A stretch of 6,692 bases of DNA from an uncultured Steroidobacter sp. (lineage in GTDB: Bacteria > Pseudomonadota > Gammaproteobacteria > Steroidobacterales > Steroidobacteraceae): NCBI GenBank assembly GCA_946478975.1, contig CAMLEO010000350.1, positions 1-6,692 of the forward strand, in the 5' to 3' direction. The position numbers and the translations under genes were made by a program. Positions 1-5,500 of the stretch are shown one piece after another (within the stretch, counting starts at the first letter, position 1; the number at the start of each line of letters is the position of its first letter). A model generated the notes under the pieces. It was not told the DNA's origin. It saw only the letters and a list, made by a program, of their open reading frames with translations, and searched no databases.

Positions 1-813
1 GTCACCACCGTGCTCTACGTGCTCAAGAAGCAGGAGCAGCGTCAGCACACCCAGCATGGAAATGAAATCGCCGCGCTGGCTCGCGCTCAGCTCCACCGTC
101 GCTTCATCGGGCGACATTGGATACAGCGCCGCGCCGCCCGATTCGAGCGACAAGAGCAGCTCGCGATACATGCGCGAAGACAGCAATCGTTCCAGCTCCT
201 CGCCCGCCAAGCCGCTGGACGTCGTGCTCTCGTGCTGGCCGTCGCCGGAAACGATGGTGAGCTGGGCGACCTGTGCGAGCAGAATGTCGCGAGCGGCGTC
301 GCAGGTGGTTTCGAGAATCGCGGCCGGATCGGTCTGCCCGAACAAACGTCGGCTGAACGTCACCAGCGCGCTCAAACGTTCCTGCGCACCGCCGTTCACA
401 GGTGCCGCCGGCGGAGCCTGCGTGGGCAACGCCGGTTTCGTCGCCAGCGCTGCGTTCACGGTGGCGCGCACGGTCTTCAGATCGAACGGCTTGGACAACG
501 TGCTGCGCACGCCGAGCGAACGCGCCATCTCGCGCACTTCGCGTTCATGATAGGAGGCGGAACAAAAAATCACCGGCGTCGCCGACATGCTCTCGTCCTG
601 GCGCAGCTTGCGCACCAGCTCGTAACCGTCCATGCGAGGCATGACGATGTCGGTGATCAAGAGATCGGGATGCTCGGTGCGCAGCAGATGCAGCGCCTCG
701 ATGCCGTCGGCTGCTTCCAGCAAGTCATAGTCGCCATCTGCCAACGACAGCAGCAGCAACTCACGTGCTTCCGCGTCGTCTTCGGCGACTAAGATTTTTC
801 CATTTTTGGCCAC
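1..813 (-). CDS. Response regulator receiver protein with probable GAF domain, 3' end outside the window
   Basis: The gene starts at a GTG (813-811) and stays open for 271 codons to the left edge, so the C-terminal part is missing. Residues 1 to about 120 form a CheY-like receiver domain: acidic pair D12-D13 in ILVAEDD, phospho-acceptor D55 in LLITDIVMPRMDG, switch S85 and conserved K108 in LSKPF. An Ala/Pro-rich linker (about 122-145) follows, and from about residue 146 the sequence (ERLSALVTFSRRLF, then an Ala/Leu-rich helix) resembles the N-terminal helices of GAF domains; this second call is weaker. The output domain (kinase, GGDEF or other) is not visible. The GTG is preceded by AGG eight bases upstream and no better in-frame start was seen. 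The gene lies beyond the terminator of the che operon and so is probably a separate transcription unit. Its partner kinase is unknown; a link to chemotaxis is only suggested by position. Confidence 0.88.
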   Translation of the reverse strand, partial: MAKNGKILVAEDDAEARELLLLSLADGDYDLLEAADGIEALHLLRTEHPDLLITDIVMPRMDGYELVRKLRQDESMSATPVIFCSASYHEREVREMARSLGVRSTLSKPFDLKTVRATVNAALATKPALPTQAPPAAPVNGGAQERLSALVTFSRRLFGQTDPAAILETTCDAARDILLAQVAQLTIVSGDGQHESTTSSGLAGEELERLLSSRMYRELLLSLESGGAALYPMSPDEATVELSASQRGDFISMLGVLTLLLLLEHVEHGGD

Positions 814-970
814 TGCGACAACCTGCTGGGAAATCGTTACACGCTGGCCGTCGGGACGGCACAACGCAATCAGTACGTTTCACTGCGTAGCAGCGTTCCT
901 AAGTAATCCTGGTTTCGCGGCGTAAGGCAATCCCCCAACGAGATTAAATCGGCGCCACCGGCGGCAATAG
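814..970 (-). other. Leader/promoter region of the REC-GAF gene
   Basis: This stretch lies between the che operon terminator and the GTG start at 813 and shows no credible coding on either strand. With the terminator and the orphan receptor tail it makes up the only gene-free stretch over 300 bases (814-1147). A promoter for the REC-GAF gene is expected here because the upstream operon is terminated. The best sigma-70-like match I can assemble on the minus strand is TTGCCT, 17 bases, then ATTACT (about 904-932), which is weak. I do not call it as a promoter. A Shine-Dalgarno-like AGG sits eight bases before the GTG. Confidence 0.4.
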
Positions 971-1006
971 TAAAAGAGGCGGTCGTATGACAAACGACCG
1001 CCTCTT
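971..1006 (-). terminator. Rho-independent terminator closing the che operon
   Basis: Positions 974-986 (AAGAGGCGGTCGT) and 994-1006 (ACGACCGCCTCTT) are perfect 13-bp inverted arms around a 7-base loop. Read on the minus strand, the descending arm ends in TT and runs on as TTTTACTATT, giving a short U-rich tract; on the plus strand the arm is followed by GAAG, so termination is directed at minus-strand transcripts. It begins 25 bases after the stop codon of the orphan receptor tail, and the next minus-strand gene starts about 160 bases further on. It therefore marks the operon end. The U tract is short, but the stem is long and G+C rich. Confidence 0.88.
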
Positions 1007-1030
1007 GAAGTCGACAAGTGTTAAATCAGC

Positions 1031-1123
1031 TCAGAACTCCTGCCAGGCACTGTCGTCGCCGCTGGCCTTGCCCAATGCTGGGGCGGCGGCGGGGGCTAGG
1101 GCTCGCGTGGGCGGCAGCGACGC
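1031..1123 (-). pseudogene. Orphan MCP C-terminal tail with xWxxF peptide, remnant of a receptor gene
   Basis: On the minus strand, 30 sense codons followed by TGA (1033-1031) read as an Ala/Pro-rich linker ending in GKASGDDSAWQEF. The full-length receptor in this window ends in [13 protein letters not shown]. Over the last 11 residues plus stop, 27 of 36 nucleotides agree by hand count, so the two are related and not a chance match. The xWxxF end is the C-terminal peptide that tethers CheR and CheB on many receptors. No HAMP or signalling domain is left: the frame is closed by TGA at 1126-1124 and no ATG or GTG start lies inside, only an in-frame CTG and TTG without a ribosome site. The segment is in the same frame as the upstream HDOD gene, separated by that gene's stop and one more stop. 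The likeliest reading is the 3' end of a deleted or recombined receptor gene that kept its terminator. Confidence 0.72.
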
Positions 1124-1147
1124 TCAGTGCCGAGGGCGGGGAAAAGA

Positions 1148-2029
1148 TCAATCGCCGAGCGCAGTGCGCAGCGCGCTGATTTCTTCGGCGCAGTCACGCA
1201 TCACGTGCACGCACTTGTCGTTGTCGAGGCCGAGCCGCCAGAACGACTTCACGCCCTGCATGTTCAATTCGAGGTCGGCCTCGTGACCGAAGAAGCCCGC
1301 CATCATCACCGCGACGGTGAGCACATCGGTGACATCGGGCTTGTCGTTCACGCGATCGATGTTCTCGTGCTCGCCGACGGCTTCGGCGATGTGTTCCGGG
1401 AAGCCCCAGTTCTCGACGATCGCGCGACCCACGTTGGAGTGCCAGTCGCGAATCACCTGCGCCAGCGCGCCGGGATCCTTGAACAAACTGTTGTGACGAT
1501 TCGCGCGAGCGAGGATATATATCTTGCCGACGTTGTGCAGCAGGCCGGCGAGCATACATTCGTCGGGGTTCACGCCGCTGCGGGCGGCGGTGGCGTAGGC
1601 CAGCGCGGCGACGGTGGTCGCCTCCTGCCACATTTCTTCCAGCTCTTTGGCGATGTGACGCAGCTCGGCGGCACGACGCAGCTGAGCGATCGCAAACGAC
1701 ACGGCGGCGGTGCGCACGTTGTTGTGACCGATGCGATTCACCGCCGTCTTCAGGTCCGCAACCGAGCGGCCGCTGCGATTCAACGCCGCGGAGTTCGCGA
1801 GTGTGAACACGCGAGCAGCCAGCCCCGCTTCGGAGCCGACGACGCGCGCGATCTGATCGTTGGAAACATTTTCGTCCGCGAGCACTTTGCGCACGCGCAC
1901 GGCGACATCGGGGAACGACGGCAGCTCGACCTTGCCGGAAGAGACTTCCGCTGCGAGCTCGCTGACGAACGCGAACGCAGCGGCGTTGTGGTCGACAGGC
2001 GCGGCGGCAGCGGTGTTAGCGGTTGTCAT
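1148..2029 (-). CDS. HDOD-domain signalling protein
   Basis: The 293-residue protein has an N-terminal Ala-rich segment (1-20) and then an HDOD domain over about residues 30-235. Recognisable parts are LPSFPDVAVRV (36-46), the helix with VVGSEAGLAARVFTLANS (63-80), the AVNRIGHNNVR stretch (96-106) and LLHNVGK (163-169). At the position where HD hydrolases carry His-Asp, this protein has H165-N166, consistent with the HDOD family, which is generally regarded as non-catalytic and acts through protein contacts. It starts 96 bases after cheB in the same direction and ends before the operon terminator, so it is probably co-transcribed with the che genes. No clear Shine-Dalgarno sequence precedes the ATG at 2029, so the start is less certain than the domain call. 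Its role is unknown; HDOD proteins elsewhere adjust signalling, motility or c-di-GMP networks, and a link to chemotaxis here is inference from position. Confidence 0.88.
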   Translation of the reverse strand: MTTANTAAAAPVDHNAAAFAFVSELAAEVSSGKVELPSFPDVAVRVRKVLADENVSNDQIARVVGSEAGLAARVFTLANSAALNRSGRSVADLKTAVNRIGHNNVRTAAVSFAIAQLRRAAELRHIAKELEEMWQEATTVAALAYATAARSGVNPDECMLAGLLHNVGKIYILARANRHNSLFKDPGALAQVIRDWHSNVGRAIVENWGFPEHIAEAVGEHENIDRVNDKPDVTDVLTVAVMMAGFFGHEADLELNMQGVKSFWRLGLDNDKCVHVMRDCAEEISALRTALGD

Positions 2030-2125
2030 AGTCGTCAGCAGCCCACGAAATCTGTTCAGCCCACTGTACTGGAACGTCCCTTCCCGATCTGCGCCGCTGT
2101 TGGCAGTTCTGCGCAGTACTTCACA

Positions 2126-3238
2126 TCAGCCGTGCGCAATCTTCCCATTCGGGTGGTCGGCGGTCAGATGCAACATCTCGGCAGCGATTCGATGCAACGG
2201 CAACACGTGCTGCGCACCGCCGAGCTTCACGGCGGCGCCGGGCATGCCCCACACCACGCTGGTCGGCTCGTCCTGGGCGATCGTCTGTGCACCGGCTTCG
2301 AGCATTTCCTTCAGGCCGCGAGCGCCGTCGTCGCCCATGCCGGTGAGGATCACGCCGACCGCGTTCGGGCCGACGTTCTGCGCCATGGAGCGAAACATCA
2401 CATCGACGCTCGGCCGATGGCGGTTCACATGCGGGCCGTTGCTCAAACGGCAGCGGTAGCGAGCACCGTCGCGCTCGACCAACAAATGCTGATCGCCCGG
2501 CGCGATATAGACGTGGCCCGGCAGAATATATTGGCCGTCGCTGGCCTCGCACACCGACATCGCCGAGCAACGATTCATGCGCTCGGCAAAGGGCTTGCTG
2601 AAAGCCGCGGGAATGTGCTGAGAAATCACCACCGCCGGCGCGTCCGGCGGCAACGCTTCCAGCACTTCGCGAATCGCTTCGGTGCCGCCGGTCGACGCAC
2701 CGATCGCAATGATCCGGTCCGTCGTACGCAACATGCGCTTGCCGCTCGACGCGGGTATCACGGCGTCGGCGCTGTGACGCTTCTCGGTCTGCAACGCGCT
2801 GAGCACCGGAGTTTTCGGCGCTGACGTTCTCGCGTTGACGCGAGCGCCGGCAGCCATCTTGACCTTCGCAATCAGCTCTTCGGCGTATTCCGAGAGACTG
2901 CCTGCAAGGTCGACTTTCGGTTTGGTCACAAAGTCGATCGCACCCAGCTCCAGCGCACGCAATGTGACATCCGCGCCCTTCTGCGTCAGCGACGAAACCA
3001 TCACCACCGGCATCGGCCGCAGACGCATGAGATTCTCGAGGAACGTGATGCCGTCCATGCGCGGCATTTCCACGTCGAGCGTGATCACATCGGGATTGAG
3101 CTGCTTGATGCGCTCGCGTGCCGCATACGGATCGGTGGCGGTACCGACGATCTCGATGTCCCGGTCCTTGCTGAGCATTTCGCTGAGCAGCTTGCGGACC
3201 AGCGCCGAGTCATCAACGATGAGCAATTTGATAGCCAT
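2126..3238 (-). CDS. cheB: Chemotaxis response regulator, receptor glutamate methylesterase/glutaminase CheB
   Basis: CheB removes methyl groups from receptor glutamates and deamidates receptor glutamines, and is activated when CheA phosphorylates its receiver domain. The 370-residue protein is of normal length. The receiver domain (about 1-122) has D9-D10, phospho-acceptor D55 in [11 protein letters not shown]83 and K106 in TKP. A linker (about 123-172), rich in Ala, Ser and Lys, leads to the esterase domain, which carries the triad S182 in IGASTGG, H208 in ISQHIP and D304 in [10 protein letters not shown]. All key residues are present, so the enzyme should be active. The ATG at 3238 has GGAGG five bases upstream, and the start lies 18 bases after the cheD stop, indicating co-transcription. 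The phosphorylating CheA is outside the window. No truncation or frameshift was seen. Confidence 0.97.
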   Translation of the reverse strand: MAIKLLIVDDSALVRKLLSEMLSKDRDIEIVGTATDPYAARERIKQLNPDVITLDVEMPRMDGITFLENLMRLRPMPVVMVSSLTQKGADVTLRALELGAIDFVTKPKVDLAGSLSEYAEELIAKVKMAAGARVNARTSAPKTPVLSALQTEKRHSADAVIPASSGKRMLRTTDRIIAIGASTGGTEAIREVLEALPPDAPAVVISQHIPAAFSKPFAERMNRCSAMSVCEASDGQYILPGHVYIAPGDQHLLVERDGARYRCRLSNGPHVNRHRPSVDVMFRSMAQNVGPNAVGVILTGMGDDGARGLKEMLEAGAQTIAQDEPTSVVWGMPGAAVKLGGAQHVLPLHRIAAEMLHLTADHPNGKIAHG

Positions 3239-3256
3239 GTTCGCCTCCGCCGACGC

Positions 3257-3889
3257 TTAGAACAGGTCGATCTCGCCGGCCACAGGTTTCTTCTCCAGGC
3301 CCTTGAGGTACTGCTGTTCGTGCGAAGCCACGTCCTTACCGTGACTCGACGTGAGATGGCGAACGCGCACGCGGCCGCTCATCGGAAAGTACTGCACGTG
3401 CCGCGGACAGGTGTCGCCCACGTCTTCCGACGTCACGCGCAGACCTTCCTGCTTGAGGAATTCGCGCACGAACTGCACGTTGTGATCGCCCACATCGGTC
3501 AAGGTCTTCAGCACGCGGCCGCCGCCGAAGATTTTCACTTCGAGATCGGCGCGGGTGCCGCCTGCTTTCAGGATCCGGTTGATCAGCTGTTCCATCGAAG
3601 CGCTGCCGTAACGAGTGGCGGCGCCGGCCTTGCTGTCCCAGGTGTCGTGCCCGGTGCCGCTCGGCCGCGGCAACATGAAATGATTCATGCCGCCGATGCC
3701 CAGCTTCGGATTGCGAATGCACGCCGACACGCACGAGCCCAGCACGGTGTCGAGCACTTCATCCTGGCAGGTGACGTAGAAATCGCCCGGCAGCAGCTTC
3801 GCGATCACCTGCCCCTGCGGGTTGTGATAACGACGAATGCCTTCAAAGCCTGGCAGCGCCTTGGACAACGGTGTTTTCTCGGCCAGCAT
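3257..3889 (-). CDS. cheD: Chemoreceptor glutamine deamidase CheD
   Basis: CheD hydrolyses side-chain amides of particular receptor glutamines to glutamates, preparing methylation sites for CheR; in some bacteria it also partners with CheC. Counting from the ATG at 3889 the protein has 210 residues. The family core is visible: LLPGDFYV, then TVLGSCVSACI with the probable catalytic Cys53, then GGMNHFMLP with the probable catalytic His70; Thr48 may complete the triad. A GGG-containing segment (KIFGGGRVL) follows. The C-terminus ends in an acidic-hydrophobic peptide, GEIDLF. I prefer the ATG at 3889 over the GTG immediately before it (3892) because the GGGGGT ribosome site is five bases from the ATG but only two from the GTG. 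The ATG overlaps the cheR stop as TGATG, a sign of translational coupling. No CheC gene is present in the window. Confidence 0.95.
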   Translation of the reverse strand: MLAEKTPLSKALPGFEGIRRYHNPQGQVIAKLLPGDFYVTCQDEVLDTVLGSCVSACIRNPKLGIGGMNHFMLPRPSGTGHDTWDSKAGAATRYGSASMEQLINRILKAGGTRADLEVKIFGGGRVLKTLTDVGDHNVQFVREFLKQEGLRVTSEDVGDTCPRHVQYFPMSGRVRVRHLTSSHGKDVASHEQQYLKGLEKKPVAGEIDLF

Positions 3890-4767
3890 CACGCACCCCC
3901 GTTGCGTCGATAAATGGTCTTACCGACCAACTTGAAAGGCGCGGTGCCGGCGTGAATCGATTCGGAATGGCCGATGCACAGGTAACCGCCCGGCGCCAGC
4001 ATTTCCGCAAATCGATTCACCAGCTTTTCGCGCGTCGTCTGATCGAAATAGATCATCACGTTGCGACAGAAGATCACGTCGAACGGGCCTTTCATCGGCC
4101 ACGGGTGCAGCAGGTTGAGCGTGCGGAACGTGATCATGGAACGGATGTCGGGCTTGGCGATCGCGGCACCTTCGTGCTCGCCGCCGCCCTTCTGAAAGAA
4201 ACGTTTGAGCCGCTCGGGCGTGACGCTCGACATGCGGTCGAGCGGATACACGCCGGAGGACGCAGCGGCGATCACATCGCTGTCGATGTCGGTCGCCAGA
4301 ATCTTGAAATCCCAGCGCGGAATCGACGGCAGCACTTCGCCGGCGACCATCGCAATACAGTGCGGCTCTTCGCCGGTCGAACAGCCCGCCGACCAGATGC
4401 GCAGGCGACGCGACGAGCTGTTGCGCTTCATCGCCTCGGGCAGCATGTATGAGGCCAGCGCCTCGAAGTGATGATTCTCGCGAAAGAACGAAGTAACGTT
4501 GGTGGTGATCGCGTTGATCAAGCCAACCAGCTCTTCCGGGCCCGCTTCACGCAGGTAGTTGCAATATGATTCGTAAGTCGGCAGCCCGAGCTCGCGCAGG
4601 CGGCGCGCGAGGCGGCCTTGCACCAGCTGCCGCTTGTTCGGTCCGAGCACGATGCCGGCGTTCTCGCCGACGACGTGACGGATGAATTCGAACTCGGCGT
4701 CGCCGAGCTGAGGCCCATAATGCGCGGGATCGGCAAGCGGCGGGTTGGCTGGAGCGGACGTCGGCAT
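3889..4767 (-). CDS. cheR: Chemotaxis protein methyltransferase CheR
   Basis: CheR transfers methyl groups from S-adenosylmethionine to receptor glutamates, opposing CheB. The 292-residue protein has the N-terminal all-alpha domain (about 20-105) ending in ITTNVTSFFRENHHF (87-101), then the SAM-binding domain with IWSAGCSTGEEP (124-135), ILATDID and the FDVIFCRNVMIYFD stretch, closing with IGHSES near the end. Between them, GGGEHEG falls in the beta-subdomain that in E. coli CheR binds the receptor's C-terminal pentapeptide and, from memory, resembles the E. coli sequence there. This fits the TWSDF tail of the receptor encoded upstream. After GEEP the usual Tyr-Ser/Thr is His136-Cys137, a small departure. 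The ATG at 4767 has only a weak AAGAA-like ribosome site, but the conserved domain begins soon after it. It is preceded by a 76-base gap holding a hairpin and overlaps cheD. Confidence 0.97.
   Translation of the reverse strand: MPTSAPANPPLADPAHYGPQLGDAEFEFIRHVVGENAGIVLGPNKRQLVQGRLARRLRELGLPTYESYCNYLREAGPEELVGLINAITTNVTSFFRENHHFEALASYMLPEAMKRNSSSRRLRIWSAGCSTGEEPHCIAMVAGEVLPSIPRWDFKILATDIDSDVIAAASSGVYPLDRMSSVTPERLKRFFQKGGGEHEGAAIAKPDIRSMITFRTLNLLHPWPMKGPFDVIFCRNVMIYFDQTTREKLVNRFAEMLAPGGYLCIGHSESIHAGTAPFKLVGKTIYRRNGGA
3895..3900 (-). promoter_or_regulatory. Ribosome binding site that decides the cheD start
   Basis: Minus-strand GGGGGT lies inside the last codons of cheR. It is five bases from the ATG at 3889-3887 but only two bases from the adjacent GTG at 3892-3890, so it favours the ATG. 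Its place within cheR and the TGATG overlap suggest that ribosomes finishing cheR restart on cheD. Confidence 0.6.
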
Positions 4768-4792
4768 GATGGACTTGTTCTTCGCGCGGATC

Positions 4793-4828
4793 GAACGGCC
4801 CGTGAAGTTATGACCTCACGAGCCGCCC
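4793..4828 (-). promoter_or_regulatory. Intercistronic RNA hairpin between cheW and cheR
   Basis: Read on the minus strand from 4828 to 4793, this segment folds into a 16-bp stem with a CAUA tetraloop (4812-4809). Twelve pairs are Watson-Crick and four are G-U: 4827/4794, 4826/4795, 4821/4800 and 4815/4806. On the plus strand those four positions are C-A mismatches, so the fold is best as the transcribed RNA. There is no U-run after the stem, so it is not a typical intrinsic terminator. It starts 15 bases after the cheW stop and ends 25 bases before the cheR start. Possible roles are mRNA stability, processing, or setting cheW and cheR expression apart; none is shown by the sequence. Confidence 0.55.
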
Positions 4829-4843
4829 CTCACCTTTCATCCG

Positions 4844-5350
4844 TTAGGCTGCAGGCGGCAGCGCCACTCCCGTGACGTCCGCGCCGATCAGCTGATCGAT
4901 GTCGAGCAGCATCACCATGCGGCCCGACACAGCAGCCAAACCTTCGATGAACTCGGTGCTGACGTGCTCGCCGAACTCCGGCGCCGGCTTCACGTCATTG
5001 GCGGCGACATCGATGACGTCGGAGACGCCGTCGACGACCACGCCGAAATCGCGGCGGCCGATCGCAGACTCCACCGACAGCACGATGATGACCGTGAGCG
5101 GGGTGTACTCGGCGCGCTGCAGGTTGAAGCGCATGCGCAGGTCGACGATCGGAACGATCGAGCCGCGCAGGTTGAGAACGCCGAGCACGTGGCTGGGCGC
5201 TTGCGGAATCCGCGTGACCGGAGACCAGCCGCGGATTTCCTGCACGCGCAGGATGTCCACGCCATACGTTTCGTCACCCAGGGTGAACGTCAGCACCTGG
5301 TTGGAACCGGCGGCGCTGGCGTCGATCTGCGCGGTTGCTTGATTGGCCAT
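4844..5350 (-). CDS. cheW: Chemotaxis adaptor protein CheW
   Basis: CheW links receptors to the CheA kinase in the membrane-associated signalling array. The 168-residue protein is a single CheW/SH3-like domain (about 17-158) after a short polar N-terminus. It shows the family pattern: VLTFTLGDETYGVDI (19-33), VQEI (36-39), IPQAPSHVLGVLNLRG (48-63) with the conserved Arg62, IVPIVDLRMRF (65-75), and DFGVVVDGVSDVIDV later on. The length is normal and there is no fusion to a receiver domain, which rules out CheV. The ATG at 5350 is preceded by TGAGGAG nine bases upstream, a strong ribosome site. It lies 150 bases downstream of the MCP gene, with a possible internal promoter and a hairpin in the gap, and 76 bases before cheR. 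Confidence 0.97.
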   Translation of the reverse strand: MANQATAQIDASAAGSNQVLTFTLGDETYGVDILRVQEIRGWSPVTRIPQAPSHVLGVLNLRGSIVPIVDLRMRFNLQRAEYTPLTVIIVLSVESAIGRRDFGVVVDGVSDVIDVAANDVKPAPEFGEHVSTEFIEGLAAVSGRMVMLLDIDQLIGADVTGVALPPAA

Positions 5351-5375
5351 GAATCGAATCTCCTCACCGGCTGTT

Positions 5376-5410
5376 ACAAACCAACGCCGGCGACAGGCCG
5401 GCGTGGTTGT
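5376..5410 (-). promoter_or_regulatory. Hairpin in the cheW leader
   Basis: Positions 5384-5391 (ACGCCGGC) and 5397-5404 (GCCGGCGT) are perfect 8-bp arms around a 5-base loop; the stem extends outward to 5376/5410 with two single-base bulges. On the minus strand it ends as TTGGTTTGTAA, a weak U-rich tract, so it could be a poor terminator or attenuator after the MCP gene, or simply a stable 5' structure. It lies about 10 bases upstream of the cheW ribosome site (5366-5360). A third GCCGG copy at 5367-5371, just before that site, could pair with either arm as an alternative fold. Confidence 0.5.
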
Positions 5411-5427
5411 ATCAGCGCTCTAGATGG

Positions 5428-5435
5428 TTATCGGC
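5428..5435 (-). promoter_or_regulatory. Possible sigma-28 (FliA) promoter -10 element upstream of cheW
   Basis: The minus strand reads GCCGATAA here, an exact match to the -10 element of the enterobacterial flagellar sigma-28 consensus (TAAA, 15 bases, GCCGATAA). With 15-base spacing the -35 position reads TTCA, agreeing at only two of four bases, so the call is tentative. If used, transcription would begin near 5420 and give a leader of about 70 bases containing the 5376-5410 hairpin before cheW. Flagellar-class control of cheW-cheR-cheD-cheB would make biological sense. Confidence 0.4.
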
Positions 5436-5500
5436 GTCCGCGGGTCGCAATGAATGAGGCATTCGCTGCATCCATTTGCGGAAGCTACTTAGCCCGCGAG

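Noticed and set aside
10..792. Plus-strand open frame of 260 codons at the left edge
   Set aside because: It is antisense to the REC-GAF gene, whose receiver motifs are unambiguous; the plus-strand product is Arg/Gln/His-rich with no domain.
904..932. Sigma-70-like promoter TTGCCT-17-ATTACT upstream of the REC-GAF gene
   Set aside because: The -10 match is three of six and the -35 four of six, not better than chance in a 157-base region; it is mentioned but not called.
987..1286. Plus-strand open frame of 99 codons starting in the terminator loop
   Set aside because: Its start is inside the terminator hairpin and it then crosses the receptor-tail remnant and the HDOD 3' end. It has no family signal and no clear ribosome site.
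2089..2116. Small inverted repeat CTGCGC/GCGCAG in the cheB-HDOD gap
   Set aside because: Only six pairs with a loop of 16 bases and no U-run after it; such repeats are expected by chance in G+C-rich DNA. The rest of the 96-base gap showed nothing convincing.
1127..2824. Long plus-strand open frame of 565 codons
   Set aside because: It lies opposite the HDOD gene and cheB, both with clear family motifs. Its translation is His/Arg/Gln-rich without any recognisable domain, as expected for an antisense frame in G+C-rich coding DNA.
3890..3892. GTG as the cheD start, giving a GTGA overlap with cheR
   Set aside because: The GGGGGT ribosome site would be only two bases away; the ATG directly after it has five-base spacing and a TGATG overlap.
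5376..5410. Reading the cheW leader hairpin as a full intrinsic terminator for the MCP gene
   Set aside because: The following tract TTGGTTTGTAA is broken by G and A residues, and the outer stem needs two bulges, so it is at best a weak attenuator.
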